A DNA stretch of 42,465 nt from Clostridia bacterium. GTDB lineage: Bacteria; Bacillota; Clostridia; Christensenellales; Borkfalkiaceae. Where the stretch lies: NCBI GenBank assembly GCA_017463025.1, contig JAFTPZ010000010.1:1-42465 (forward strand). Direction: 5' to 3'. This document shows, piece by piece, positions 1 to 7,938 of this stretch. A model generated the notes under the pieces. That model was given only the letters and a program-made list of their open reading frames with translations, searched no databases and was not told the origin of the DNA. Position 1 is the first letter of the stretch; the number at the start of each line of letters is the position of its first letter. The translations under genes and the position numbers were made by a program.

Positions 1-2
1 CG

Positions 3-185
3 AGCGACATTAAAATTCAAGCGGAACATATCCTGCGCACGAAAGCGAAGCTGAACCGTATCCTTGCCGAAAACACCGGTAAAGATCTCGCAACGCTCGA
101 ACGCGATACGGACAGAGATCATTATATGTCCGCGGACGAGGCGCGAAACTACGGCTTGATCGATAAAGTGTTCGTCAGAAGATAA
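3..185 (+). CDS. clpP: ATP-dependent Clp protease proteolytic subunit, C-terminal end (partial)
   Basis: The window opens inside a reading frame that gives the last 60 residues of ClpP and stops with TAA. The visible part has the handle-helix region and the ClpP ending: a DRDHYMSADEA stretch followed by YGLIDKV. The catalytic Ser and His lie upstream of the window; the Asp region is also not covered. ClpP is the serine peptidase barrel that degrades substrates unfolded by ClpX, and clpX follows about 120 bp downstream, a common Bacillota order. A hairpin terminator lies between the two genes, so they need not be strictly co-transcribed. Identity is confident; completeness cannot be judged. 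Confidence 0.9.
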   Translation, partial: SDIKIQAEHILRTKAKLNRILAENTGKDLATLERDTDRDHYMSADEARNYGLIDKVFVRR

Positions 186-192
186 CGAAAAA

Positions 193-226
193 CGCGCAAA
201 GCCATCGGTTTTGCGCGGTATTTTTC
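193..226 (+). terminator. Rho-independent terminator after clpP
   Basis: An 8-bp stem (CGCGCAAA paired with TTTGCGCG) with a 9-nt loop is followed by a T-rich stretch. It begins 8 nt after the clpP stop codon and separates clpP from clpX. Confidence 0.75.
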
Positions 227-305
227 CCATACGTTTGGGCAATAACAAAATATCCCGTCCGCGCATAGGATAAAGCGGACGAAACGAAAATTACGGAGTT
301 AGAAA

Positions 306-1547
306 ATGGCAAATAAAAATCAGCATTGTTCTTTTTGCGGCAAACCCAAAGAAGATACGCGCCGCCTTATCACGGGCCCCGACGGGGCTTGTATTTGCGA
401 CGAGTGCGTGGAGATCTGCAAGTCGATGGTAGACGAATGGGAGGACGAAAAAGCGCCGCAAAAGGAAGTACCTTTGAAAAAACCCGCGGAGATTAAAGCG
501 GAGCTCGACGAATACATCGTCGGGCAAGACAAGGCAAAACGCGTACTCTCGGTGGCTGTCTACAACCACTATAAGCGCATCAACGCGAGCGTCGGGAAAA
601 AGAAAAAGGACGACGACGGCGTGGAGATCGAAAAGAGTAACGTACTTTTGCTCGGACCTACGGGTAGCGGTAAGACGTTGCTCGCGCGGACGCTTGCGAA
701 AATTCTCAACGTACCCTTTGCCACCTCCGACGCGACCACCCTCACCGAGGCAGGTTACGTGGGCGAGGACGTGGAAAATATCCTTTTGAAGCTTATCCAG
801 AACGCCGATTACGATATCGAACGCGCGCAACGCGGCATTATCTATATCGACGAGATCGATAAGATCGCGAGAAAGAGCGAAAACGTTTCGATCACACGCG
901 ACGTATCGGGCGAGGGCGTGCAGCAGGCGCTTTTGAAGATCATTGAAAGCACGACGGCGAACGTACCTCCGCAGGGTGGCAGAAAACACCCCAACCAAGA
1001 ATGTCTGCGCATCGACACTACGAATATTTTGTTCATTTGCGGCGGCGCATTCGTGGGTTTGGATAAGATCGTATCTTCGAGAAAGGACGACACCACGCTC
1101 GGTTTTGGCGGCAAGGTACGCCTCGGCGCGAACGAGGCGGACTATTCGGTGCTCGACGACGTGAAACCGCAGGACTTGACGAAATTCGGACTCATTCCCG
1201 AATTCGTGGGCAGACTGCCCATCGTCGTGAATCTCGATCCCTTGGGCGAGGACGCACTCGTGAAAATCCTCACCGAACCCAAGAATGCGATCATCAAGCA
1301 ATATCAAAAGCTCGTGGGCTACGACGGCGTGAAACTGACGGTCGAGGACGAGGCGGTGCGCGAGATCGCGCAAACGGCGATCCGTTTGAAAACGGGCGCG
1401 AGAGGTCTGCGCACAATCATCGAAAACGTGATGACGGACGTTATGTATAAAATACCCTCCGAAAAGGACGTGGAGGAAGTCGTGATCACGAAAGAATGTT
1501 TAACGGACGGTAAATCGCCGCGACTTGTATATAAACAAACGGCGTAA
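306..1547 (+). CDS. clpX: ATP-dependent Clp protease ATP-binding subunit ClpX
   Basis: AAA+ unfoldase that recognises, unfolds and threads substrates into ClpP. The 413-residue length matches the family. The N-terminal zinc-binding domain has paired cysteines C8/C11 and C31/C34. The Walker A motif GPTGSGKT is at about residues 117-124, and a Walker B ([10 protein letters not shown]) follows. The RKH pore loop is present, as is an LGF tripeptide in the loop that docks on ClpP (IGF in E. coli). The start has a GGAG Shine-Dalgarno 8 nt upstream. It follows clpP and ends at its own terminator. Large open frames on the opposite strand are codon-bias shadows. Confidence 0.98.
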   Translation: MANKNQHCSFCGKPKEDTRRLITGPDGACICDECVEICKSMVDEWEDEKAPQKEVPLKKPAEIKAELDEYIVGQDKAKRVLSVAVYNHYKRINASVGKKKKDDDGVEIEKSNVLLLGPTGSGKTLLARTLAKILNVPFATSDATTLTEAGYVGEDVENILLKLIQNADYDIERAQRGIIYIDEIDKIARKSENVSITRDVSGEGVQQALLKIIESTTANVPPQGGRKHPNQECLRIDTTNILFICGGAFVGLDKIVSSRKDDTTLGFGGKVRLGANEADYSVLDDVKPQDLTKFGLIPEFVGRLPIVVNLDPLGEDALVKILTEPKNAIIKQYQKLVGYDGVKLTVEDEAVREIAQTAIRLKTGARGLRTIIENVMTDVMYKIPSEKDVEEVVITKECLTDGKSPRLVYKQTA

Positions 1548-1560
1548 CGACGAAAAAGAA

Positions 1561-1585
1561 AAACGGCTTTTACGCCGTTTTTTTA
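1561..1585 (+). terminator. Rho-independent terminator after clpX
   Basis: A 7-bp stem (AAACGGC/GCCGTTT) with a short loop runs directly into a T tract, 14 nt after the clpX stop. Confidence 0.85.
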
Positions 1586-1603
1586 TTGTGCTCGGCTATC
1601 CGC

Positions 1604-1632
1604 TTGACAGAAAAAATTTTTTGGTATATAAT
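1604..1632 (+). promoter_or_regulatory. Sigma-A promoter for the PH-domain protein
   Basis: Consensus TTGACA (1604-1609), 17-bp spacer, consensus TATAAT (1627-1632). It lies 30 bp before the start codon of the next gene and after the clpX terminator, so that gene is a separate unit. Confidence 0.9.
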
Positions 1633-1661
1633 ATGTATATTCTGTTTTGGGGAGGAAAATT

Positions 1662-2051
1662 ATGCAACCGAATTACGTAGCGAAAAAAAGTCTTTGGCCT
1701 GCATTAAGTTTTTGGAACGTCGCATTGTTTTGGTTGGTCGTTCCCTTGATCATAATCATTTGCAAAATCGTCGTGTTGAAATTTCAGCAGATCGAATTTT
1801 ACGACCAGAGGGTGATTAAAAAGAGCGGTGTTTTTTCCAAAAAAGAACGGCAATTCGTGTTCACGAGCGTGGTATCCGTTTCCGTCGATCAATCCTTTTG
1901 GGGCAGGATCTTTAACTACGGCGACGTACGCGTGGATCTGATAGGAAAAGGAATCATTACCGCGAACGGCATTTCCCGTCCGAATGAATTGAAGGCCTTT
2001 GTAGAACAATATATATCCAACGAAAACCTGCAACAAATCGTAACGAATTAA
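1662..2051 (+). CDS. Small membrane-anchored bacterial PH-domain (bPH_2/YdbT-like) protein
   Basis: 129 residues. One hydrophobic membrane segment lies near residues 18-40 and is followed by a compact domain of the bacterial pleckstrin-homology type. The pattern Y-D-Q-R-V-I-K-K-S-G, then VVSVSVDQSFWGRIFNYGDVRV is characteristic of bPH_2 (PF03703). Cellular role is not known for this type; such proteins sit at the inner face of the membrane. ATG 1662 is chosen over an in-frame TTG at 1647 because a strong GGGGAGGA Shine-Dalgarno lies between them. It has its own consensus promoter and terminator, so it is monocistronic. Confidence 0.8.
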   Translation: MQPNYVAKKSLWPALSFWNVALFWLVVPLIIIICKIVVLKFQQIEFYDQRVIKKSGVFSKKERQFVFTSVVSVSVDQSFWGRIFNYGDVRVDLIGKGIITANGISRPNELKAFVEQYISNENLQQIVTN

Positions 2052-2054
2052 ATG

Positions 2055-2086
2055 AAAAACGGCTGAAATTTCAGCCGTTTTTTGAT
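2055..2086 (+). terminator. Rho-independent terminator after the PH-domain gene
   Basis: A long perfect palindrome (AAAACGGCTGAA with its complement, tight loop) ends in a run of T. It starts 4 nt after the stop codon. Confidence 0.88.
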
Positions 2087-2094
2087 TTCGTTTG

Positions 2095-2185
2095 AAATTG
2101 CTTCGTTTCACTCGCAATGACAATTCACTCTGTCATTCTGAACGTTCCCCCGTTCTGTCATTCTGAACGAAGTGAAGAATCTTTT
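2095..2185. repeat. Dispersed REP-like repeat cluster (GTCATTNNGA...GAAGAATC family)
   Basis: The stretch holds three related units. On the minus strand it reads GTCATTGCGAGTGAAACGAAGC (2099-2120). On the plus strand there are two GTCATTCTGAACG units, the second continuing GAAGTGAAGAATC. Short intergenic repeats of this kind are common in many Bacteria and, when mistranslated, give the CHSERSEES peptide; that peptide appears here in a spurious frame. A related remnant lies at 9486-9545. No coding function is assigned. Confidence 0.7.
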
Positions 2186-2189
2186 TTTA

Positions 2190-3818
2190 TTAAGTATTTG
2201 TTTTTCTTCTCCAATACTCGTCCTTTTCGCGAATTTCTCTATCCCTTTCGATATCCAACATTTTTTCGGAATTTTTCGCCGCGTCCTTTGCATATTCCGC
2301 TGCTCGCTCTTGCGCTTCCGCGACGCGCGCTTGCGCCTCGGCGGCGCGTTGCGCGGCTCTTGCCTGCTCCGCCGCATACCGCTCCATATTACGTTGCGAA
2401 TCCAAAACCGCCTCTCTTTGCGCCTCGTCTTTCTCGGCTCTGTCCCTATAATATTCTTCTTGGCGGCGCGCGTTGTCCTCGCGTTCCATGATTTCTTCTG
2501 CACGCGCTCGCGCCTCTTTGTATTCGCTTGCCCGTCCCTCGCGCATTACTCTGATAATAGTGTTTAACAGTCGTTCGTTATCAAGCAAACCGTTGGGCAA
2601 ACAGGGCGCAAAACATTTCACGAATAACTGCACGCAATTATCCATTTCTTCCAAAATATATTTTTGGAAATCATACATCTGTTTTACAAGATTTTTCCGT
2701 TTCTCAAAGTAATGGTCTTTATACGATTGATAATAATCGTTGGTAAGGTCAAAAAGCAATTTGTAATAATGATTTTCCAGATATTCTTCTATCAGCTGAA
2801 TGCAGTATTGTTGATATTTTTCCTGTACCCGTTGCTCTTTTTTATTAACGGTGCTACGCGATACGATACTGGCGATGATAAGAACCAACATTGCGGGATA
2901 TATCAAGGTCAAAATCATTTCTTCATATTCTTTCAAAAAAGCGGATTTCGATATAAACTCTTCGATCGCGTCCATACCCGACACACAGAAAAAAGCAATA
3001 AGTACGGCAAGAAAGATTCCCAAACTTTTCAGCGTACGCTGGAGTTTGAATTTCTTTTCGATTTCTTTTTTCGTTTTCGGCATAACGTTGTCGGTTTTGG
3101 TTAAACAGCTCTCTACGGTTTTATCTTTTTCCACACACTCCATCACGGATTTACTGGCTATACGATTTTTAATTCCGTGTTTATCAAGGACTACACTCAT
3201 TTTTTTCAACCTCTCATATGTAGCCCCTTTGTAAAGAGAAGCATATGTTCCAAAAACTTCTATTTTAATTATTCTTTTCAGAGGGGATAAGAAAATTTCT
3301 TGACCGTTTGCTCTTGCTTCTTCTACGGTTATGTTAGCACCTTTGGCAAAATCTTCCACCTGCGTTTCTAAAAGCTCGGAGGCAAGTCTTGTCAAGCTTT
3401 TTTCGTTTTTTACGTCGCGTATGCGCACGAAAATAATAAATTCCTCTAACGACTTTTCCTCTTGCTCTGCTTGCGCTTTTACCGAGTTTGCAACATTTTG
3501 AAGATTGTGGAGCGCCTCTAATCCCTTGGACGCTCCTTCCAAAAGAGCAATTTGGGCGTTGAACGTTTCCCTTTGCGGTGCGGTACTGAATAAAAACAAA
3601 TCGTCTTTGTCGACGTCGGGTTTTTGGGAAAAGGAAGTTTTCAGACTTTCTATCCCGTCTATCGACCTATTTTTAGACTCCATAAATTCTTTTTCGGATT
3701 TGTTTACTTGGTCGATCTGCTTTTTTGCCAAGCTTGCAACCTGCTTTTGCAAGCTCCCAAATTGCGCGTCGGTGCTTTCATTGATAAGCGCGAATTCTCT
3801 TAATATCTTTTGTTTCAT
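2190..3818 (-). CDS. Unrecognised coiled-coil membrane protein with two TM segments
   Basis: 542 residues, no family recognised. The N-terminal 130 residues are charged, Gln/Lys/Glu-rich and probably coiled coil. A mixed region follows (to about 260), then two hydrophobic segments at about 264-283 and 300-320 separated by a short acidic loop. A cytoplasmic helical region comes next, and the last ~100 residues are a very charged Arg/Glu/Ala helix. No signal peptide, ATPase or nuclease motif is visible. The start at 3818 has GGAGA 8 nt upstream; an ORF extension of 26 residues runs into promoter DNA and is rejected. The gene is divergent from an XRE regulator and its promoter carries an operator-like site, so it is probably repressed by that neighbour. 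A stress, envelope or defence role is possible but not shown. Confidence 0.75.
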   Translation of the reverse strand: MKQKILREFALINESTDAQFGSLQKQVASLAKKQIDQVNKSEKEFMESKNRSIDGIESLKTSFSQKPDVDKDDLFLFSTAPQRETFNAQIALLEGASKGLEALHNLQNVANSVKAQAEQEEKSLEEFIIFVRIRDVKNEKSLTRLASELLETQVEDFAKGANITVEEARANGQEIFLSPLKRIIKIEVFGTYASLYKGATYERLKKMSVVLDKHGIKNRIASKSVMECVEKDKTVESCLTKTDNVMPKTKKEIEKKFKLQRTLKSLGIFLAVLIAFFCVSGMDAIEEFISKSAFLKEYEEMILTLIYPAMLVLIIASIVSRSTVNKKEQRVQEKYQQYCIQLIEEYLENHYYKLLFDLTNDYYQSYKDHYFEKRKNLVKQMYDFQKYILEEMDNCVQLFVKCFAPCLPNGLLDNERLLNTIIRVMREGRASEYKEARARAEEIMEREDNARRQEEYYRDRAEKDEAQREAVLDSQRNMERYAAEQARAAQRAAEAQARVAEAQERAAEYAKDAAKNSEKMLDIERDREIREKDEYWRRKTNT

Positions 3819-3842
3819 TGAATTTTCTCCTTTGTTTTTTAC

Positions 3843-3935
3843 ACGAATTTTCTGTGCTATACAGAATTTCTGTGTTCTTTGTTTATAATACCACAAATTT
3901 TATGTAATGTCAAGTATTTTATACAAAAATTCTGT
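3843..3935. promoter_or_regulatory. Divergent control region with four operator-like 13-mers
   Basis: Four copies of an imperfect 13-bp dyad, about ACARAAWTTYTGT, occur at 3843-3855, 3861-3873 (a perfect dyad about its central base), 3893-3905 and 3923-3935. They lie between the membrane protein and the XRE regulator. They are the natural candidates for the regulator's binding sites and would let it control both genes. Confidence 0.65.
3885..3913 (-). promoter_or_regulatory. Sigma-A promoter of the coiled-coil membrane protein
   Basis: On the minus strand TTGACA (3913-3908), 17-bp spacer, TATTAT (3890-3885). The third operator-like 13-mer (3893-3905) lies centrally inside the spacer, so bound repressor would block RNA polymerase directly. 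Confidence 0.85.
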
Positions 3936-3960
3936 ATATTCTAATTACAGGAGGATACGT

Positions 3961-4320
3961 ATGAAATTTACGGAACGGCTGAAAGAGCTACGAACGGAAA
4001 AACGATTAACGCAACGGGAGTTGGCGAATTTTTTAGGATTGTCGGCAAATTGCGTTTGCGAATGGGAAAAAGGCAGAAGTGAACCCAGCATTGAAAGCTT
4101 GAAAAGGCTTGCGGCGTGCTTGGAATGTACGACGGATTATCTATTGGGATTTTCCGACGATTTTGGAAACGTGGTTGTCGAGAGTAGCCCTTTGGGAGAG
4201 CGTTTGACAGTGGAAGAAAAAATGCTTTTAAGAACTTTCCGCGCATTACCCGTCGATTTACAAGGACGGGCGCGCGCATACGTTGACAAATTAAAAGAAT
4301 TAACCGATTTGGAGAAATGA
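3961..4320 (+). CDS. XRE-family helix-turn-helix transcriptional regulator
   Basis: 119 residues. An N-terminal Cro/C1-type HTH spans residues ~5-62 (LKELRTEKRLTQRELANFLG, then a recognition helix ending in W-E-K-G-R-S-EP and the usual TTDYLLG). A short C-terminal helical part (80-119) may serve dimerisation. No protease or metal-binding domain is present. ATG 3961 has AGGAGG six nt upstream and is preferred to an ATG at 3907 that would add 18 non-HTH residues. It probably represses the divergent membrane protein and itself through the 13-mer sites between them. It is followed by its own terminator. Confidence 0.92.
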   Translation: MKFTERLKELRTEKRLTQRELANFLGLSANCVCEWEKGRSEPSIESLKRLAACLECTTDYLLGFSDDFGNVVVESSPLGERLTVEEKMLLRTFRALPVDLQGRARAYVDKLKELTDLEK

Positions 4321-4348
4321 AAAACGGCTGAAACAGCCGTTTTTTTAA
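4321..4348. terminator. Bidirectional terminator between the XRE gene and rng
   Basis: AAACGGCTG and its complement flank an AAA loop, with T-rich DNA on the plus-strand exit and A-rich DNA on the other side. It closes the XRE gene; the stop codon of the convergent RNase gene is at its edge. Confidence 0.85.
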
Positions 4349-5853
4349 TACAATATCTGTGCTTTGTCGGGAAGATGCAACACCGTGGCGGTGTCCCCTC
4401 GAACGGTGAAGAATTGCTCTTTATACGTTTTATGCGGTACGAAATATACGCGCTTGTCCCGCCAACGGGTCTTTACCTCGATCGAGAACATTCCCTCGCT
4501 TAAAATTTTGCGCATGATACCCTCGTTACATTCCACGAGCGCGGAGGTGTAGCCGTCGGCGAAGCAATCGAGGATCGCCGAACGGATCTGCATGACGACG
4601 AAAATATCGTCGTGTACCTCGCCCGTACCGCCGCAATGCGCGCACGGCTTGACGAGGTAGGAAAACGCCTCGTTGCCTACCCGTTTGCGCGTGAATTGCG
4701 TCAAGCAAAGCTCGCTCATAGGCAACACGTTGCATTTCGCTTTATCCTGCGACAGGCGCTTCGTCAACTCTTCCGTTACGGCAAGCTTGTGCTCCTCTTT
4801 CGTCATATCGATAAAGTCTACGACGACGATACCGCCGATATTACGCAGCCGTACTTGCCGCGCGATCTCGCGCGCCGCCTCCATATTCACCGCGAACACC
4901 GTTTCTTCCAAGCTCGTTTCGCCTACGTAACTGCCCGTGTTCACGTCGATCACCGTCATTGCCTCGGTATGGTCGATCACGAGGTATCCGCCGTTATCGA
5001 GAGATACGGTAGGGCGCGCCGCGTCGTAAATATGCGACATGATACCGTATTCCTTGAACATGGACCGTTCGCCCGTGTATTTGACGAGTTTACGCTCGGG
5101 TACGTCGCCGCGCAATTTGATGAGCGCGTGCAGGCGTTGATAGAGCTCCGCGTCGCCTACGCGGATCGCCACGAGCTCGTCCCCAAAGCTGTCGCGCATG
5201 ATACGGACGGGGAGTTCTTCATCCTCGTACAGTACCGCGCCTACGGGCGCGTCCGCCGCCGTTTTCAGCATTTGCGCGTACAGTTTTTTGAGGTAGTCCG
5301 CCTCCGTTTTCAGCTGTTTTTGCGTGGCGAACGGCGCTTGCGTGCGTACGATAAATCCCTCGTTTTTGCTTGCGCCGCGCATTTTATCCGCGATCTTTAA
5401 CAGTTTTTCCCGTTCTCTCTCGTCCGTGATCTTACGGGATATCCCCAAAAAGTCGGTTTTGGGCAAATAAATGATATGCTTACCCACGAAAGAGAGGTGG
5501 GTGGTTACTTTCGCGCCTTTATTGCCGCGCGGCGGTTTGGATACCTGCACGATCAGCTCGTCCCCGACCTTTAAGTTTAAGGGCTTGGCGTTCGTTTCCA
5601 CGGGCGTACCGTCGTATTTGGTGTAGTCGGTGTACGTTTCTTCCATCGAAAGATAGCAATTTTTGGCAAGACCGCACGAAATAAAAGCAGCGTTCATACC
5701 CGAAAGTACGTTAGTAACCCTGCCTTTATAAATATTTCCGACGATATCGCCGCAACTCTCTTTTTCTGCGGAAAATTCCGCTAATTTACCGTCCTCTACG
5801 AGCGCGGCAAACTGCTGTCCGCAATAACGGTCGAAAAACCATTCCTTTTTCAC
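4345..5853 (-). CDS. rng: Ribonuclease E/G family endoribonuclease
   Basis: 502 residues from a GTG start. It cleaves single-stranded RNA in rRNA and mRNA processing. An S1-type RNA-binding region lies at about 35-120. The catalytic Asp pair is D303 (VIDVNTG) and D346 (VVDFIDM), and the Zn-link cysteines are C404/C407 (CAHCGG); all four coincide with E. coli RNase E numbering. The frame stays open to 5949, but a good promoter lies inside that extension and GGAGAG precedes GTG 5853, so the shorter form is chosen. RNase G is a typical neighbour of spoIVFB in this group. It lacks the long C-terminal scaffold of RNase E. Confidence 0.93.
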   Translation of the reverse strand: MKKEWFFDRYCGQQFAALVEDGKLAEFSAEKESCGDIVGNIYKGRVTNVLSGMNAAFISCGLAKNCYLSMEETYTDYTKYDGTPVETNAKPLNLKVGDELIVQVSKPPRGNKGAKVTTHLSFVGKHIIYLPKTDFLGISRKITDEREREKLLKIADKMRGASKNEGFIVRTQAPFATQKQLKTEADYLKKLYAQMLKTAADAPVGAVLYEDEELPVRIMRDSFGDELVAIRVGDAELYQRLHALIKLRGDVPERKLVKYTGERSMFKEYGIMSHIYDAARPTVSLDNGGYLVIDHTEAMTVIDVNTGSYVGETSLEETVFAVNMEAAREIARQVRLRNIGGIVVVDFIDMTKEEHKLAVTEELTKRLSQDKAKCNVLPMSELCLTQFTRKRVGNEAFSYLVKPCAHCGGTGEVHDDIFVVMQIRSAILDCFADGYTSALVECNEGIMRKILSEGMFSIEVKTRWRDKRVYFVPHKTYKEQFFTVRGDTATVLHLPDKAQILY

Positions 5854-5896
5854 GTACGTAACACTCTCCGAGTTTTTTACGAACCCATACCCTTTA

Positions 5897-5925
5897 AGTA
5901 TAACACACCTTGCGGCGTTTGGCAA
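5897..5925 (-). promoter_or_regulatory. Sigma-A promoter for rng
   Basis: Minus strand TTGCCA (5925-5920), 17-bp spacer, TATACT (5902-5897), 44 bp upstream of the chosen GTG. It lies in the short gap after spoIVFB, so rng can be expressed independently of sporulation. Confidence 0.75.
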
Positions 5926-5966
5926 GGCTTTTTGCGTGAAATGACGCATTTTTACACATTTTTACC

Positions 5967-6905
5967 TTATTTTTCCCCGTTTGCGAGCGTTTTTAAGCTC
6001 TCGTACGGCGTTTTGGCGCGCAAAAACCATTCGGAAAGTTGATTTTGCGGCAGATCGAACAAATGCCGCTCGCTTTCGTCGTACACCTCCAAGATCAGAT
6101 ACGTGCCGCGCGTGAGGTAGCGAAAGGCGTCCTTGATCGGGCAAGAATCGAGCACGGCGACTCGTTTGATCTCGATACCCTTTTCCAGCGCCTCGCGGCA
6201 GGACAGATCCATTTTATCGTACGCCGCGCGCTCGCGGTTGCCTATCGCGCCGACGAGTAAAAAGCCCCCGAACGCGAGCAGGGAAATATTCGTCTGCTTT
6301 TTTACGATCGTGATCACGAACAATGCGAAAAACGCCGCCGCGAACGCGAGCGATACCGCGCGACAGATCTTTTCCGCTTTTCGGCTCGCTTTTTCTTCGC
6401 GCGGTTCTTTTTTCATAAACGCGCGCGCGAGCAGGCATTTGAAAATCCGACCGCCGTCCAAGGGATACGCCGGCAATAAATTGACGAGCGCGATCGCGAG
6501 CGAGGAATAGAACGCGGTGTCCGTGAACGCGTACACGGTAGGGGCGAACCACCACCACGCGACGAAAAAAGCCGCCGTTACGAGGTTGCAAAGCGGACCG
6601 CAAATCGCGACGTAGATTTCGTCTTTGAGGGAAATGCCGCGCAGATCTCCGTCGATCACCGCGCCGAACGGCATCAGCACGATACGGTTGAGTTTATAAC
6701 CGAGTTTTGCCGCCGCGAACGCGTGCGCACATTCGTGTTGCACGGCGACCAGACAGCTCATTAAAAATAAGAACAGCTCTCCCTTAAAGCAATACCAAAC
6801 GCCCACCGCCCAAAAGAGGGGGTGGAGTTGAAGCTGCGGCGTATGATGGCGGCGAGGTTGCCCTCGCCGCCGCTCTTTTATTCTTGCACTACCCACGCCA
6901 AACAA
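5967..6905 (-). CDS. spoIVFB: Stage IV sporulation protein FB-type intramembrane metalloprotease (M50)
   Basis: About 312 residues. Site-2-protease family; in B. subtilis SpoIVFB cuts pro-sigma-K in the mother-cell membrane. The zinc motif HECAH is at about 57-61 and the third-ligand motif NLLPAYPLDGGR at about 142-153. Several hydrophobic segments surround them, and a soluble C-terminal part follows. The substrate is not visible here, so sigma-K activation is inference. It directly follows the spoIVFA-like gene on the same strand and overlaps it by 28 nt if TTG 6905 is the start. That start is uncertain: a strong hairpin lies just inside it, and no ATG/GTG/TTG lies between the hairpin and the conserved LHPLFW. 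Confidence 0.85.
   Translation of the reverse strand: MFGVGSARIKERRRGQPRRHHTPQLQLHPLFWAVGVWYCFKGELFLFLMSCLVAVQHECAHAFAAAKLGYKLNRIVLMPFGAVIDGDLRGISLKDEIYVAICGPLCNLVTAAFFVAWWWFAPTVYAFTDTAFYSSLAIALVNLLPAYPLDGGRIFKCLLARAFMKKEPREEKASRKAEKICRAVSLAFAAAFFALFVITIVKKQTNISLLAFGGFLLVGAIGNRERAAYDKMDLSCREALEKGIEIKRVAVLDSCPIKDAFRYLTRGTYLILEVYDESERHLFDLPQNQLSEWFLRAKTPYESLKTLANGEK
6848..6871. other. Strong GC hairpin at the spoIVFA-spoIVFB junction
   Basis: A perfect 10-bp stem (GGCGGCGAGG paired with CCTCGCCGCC) with a 4-nt loop begins 7 nt beyond the spoIVFA-like stop, in the presumed first codons of spoIVFB. There is no T tract on the minus-strand exit, so it is not a terminator for these genes. Confidence 0.7.
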
Positions 6906-7831
6906 TTTTCTTCCGTCAGCTCAAAGCAGTTGAGCAAAGCGCCGTCCGAATACATCGTTACCTGCACTTCCGCTTCGCCCGTCGAATAGCCCACGGGTAC
7001 GTTGGCTTTGACCGTATCTCCCTCCTGATAATACACCTGATCCAAGCCCCCGATCACGCCCGTGAACGTGTCCGAATGGGCGATCTTTAACGTATACGTA
7101 CCGTCCGCGTTTTGCGTAACCGCGCTCACCTTACCGTCCGCCGCAGGGTAGACGCAGCACTCGTCGGTGAAAGAGAGAATACCCGTCGGGGAAAGGGTGA
7201 GTTCGGCGTCGGAAAGCTCGCTTACCACGCTCGAAAGGGTGAAGTCGGCGTACGTGCGGTTATCCGTGTTCGTCGTTTGCGCACTACCGTCCAACGCGCG
7301 GAAGAAGGTGTTGATCGCGCTGCTCGGCATAAACACGTTGGTTAAAAAGATCGCGCCGCACAGCGCGCATGCCGCCGCGAACTCTGCGCCAAGCACGAAA
7401 CGCACCCGTTTTTCCGCTTTCGTTTCCCGTTTCGACGCGTACCTGCCCCCCTCGTTTGCCAAATCTCCGTTTTCAAACGTATAGTCCTCCGCGTCCAAGC
7501 GGATATCTTCTCTGCGGAACGCTTTTTCACGCGCGGAATATAAGCGCACAGTGTCGATACGTTCGGGGATATCGCTAAAATCAATGTTTCCCGTACTGTT
7601 CGCGCTCTCGGCAAACAGCGCGGCGTCGGCGGTGATCTCGTTTTCAACGGGATCGTCGAGCAGTTTATCGTTCACCTGCGCGATCACCGATTCTTTCAGA
7701 TCGGAGGGCGGCGTTTCCGCGTGCTCTCTCGCCCGTTCGTTTTTGCGCTTACGCGCACGTTTTTTCCGTACTACGTTCACCGTAGAAACGGGAATTTCCA
7801 GCATTTCGGCGTATTCGATTTCTTCGTTCAT
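6878..7831 (-). CDS. SpoIVFA-like membrane protein with degenerate LytM/M23 domain
   Basis: 317 residues. The N-terminal ~145 residues are cytosolic, basic then acidic. One TM segment follows at about 147-168. The extracytoplasmic C-terminus (~225-305) has the fold signature of an M23 peptidase (YPAADGKVSAV..., then a GD-x-V-K-A-x-x-P-V-G-Y strand) but lacks the zinc ligands HxxxD and HxH. B. subtilis SpoIVFA has the same layout and holds SpoIVFB inactive until a forespore signal arrives. Position directly before spoIVFB strengthens the assignment; similarity is remote, so the symbol is left empty. The start has an AGGAG-type Shine-Dalgarno. Confidence 0.75.
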   Translation of the reverse strand: MNEEIEYAEMLEIPVSTVNVVRKKRARKRKNERAREHAETPPSDLKESVIAQVNDKLLDDPVENEITADAALFAESANSTGNIDFSDIPERIDTVRLYSAREKAFRREDIRLDAEDYTFENGDLANEGGRYASKRETKAEKRVRFVLGAEFAAACALCGAIFLTNVFMPSSAINTFFRALDGSAQTTNTDNRTYADFTLSSVVSELSDAELTLSPTGILSFTDECCVYPAADGKVSAVTQNADGTYTLKIAHSDTFTGVIGGLDQVYYQEGDTVKANVPVGYSTGEAEVQVTMYSDGALLNCFELTEENCLAWVVQE

Positions 7832-7870
7832 ACTTTTTCTCCTTGCTCTCGTTTTTTACTCCTGTGGTCT

Positions 7871-7878
7871 ATTGTATG
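7871..7878 (-). promoter_or_regulatory. Candidate sigma-E/sigma-K type -10 element before spoIVFA-like gene
   Basis: On the minus strand the sequence is CATACAAT, matching the -10 consensus of mother-cell sigma factors, 40 bp upstream of the start codon. A matching -35 is not clear, so this is a weak call supported mainly by the gene it precedes. Confidence 0.35.
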
Positions 7879-7910
7879 AACGAAAACGCGAGCGTAGAAC
7901 CGCTCGCGTT
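7876..7910 (-). terminator. Terminator-like hairpin after the uracil permease gene
   Basis: A 10-bp stem AACGCGAGCG/CGCTCGCGTT with a 6-nt loop lies about 30 bp downstream of the permease stop on the minus strand. The exit is only moderately T-rich (TTCGTTC). A short tandem repeat (TTTCGTCGAT twice) lies between it and the stop. Confidence 0.6.
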
Positions 7911-7938
7911 TGTAAGTTTTCGTCGATTTTCGTCGATT

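Noticed and set aside
291..1373. Long open frame antisense to clpX
   Set aside because: Shadow of clpX codon bias; no ribosome site, and no recognisable protein features.
2117..2567. Small plus-strand frames carrying CHSERSEESFF
   Set aside because: Translation of an intergenic repeat and of the antisense of the coiled-coil gene, a known annotation artefact.
3961..4320. XRE gene as part of a prophage or ICE
   Set aside because: No integrase, att-like repeats, terminase or other phage genes nearby; base composition is like the neighbours.
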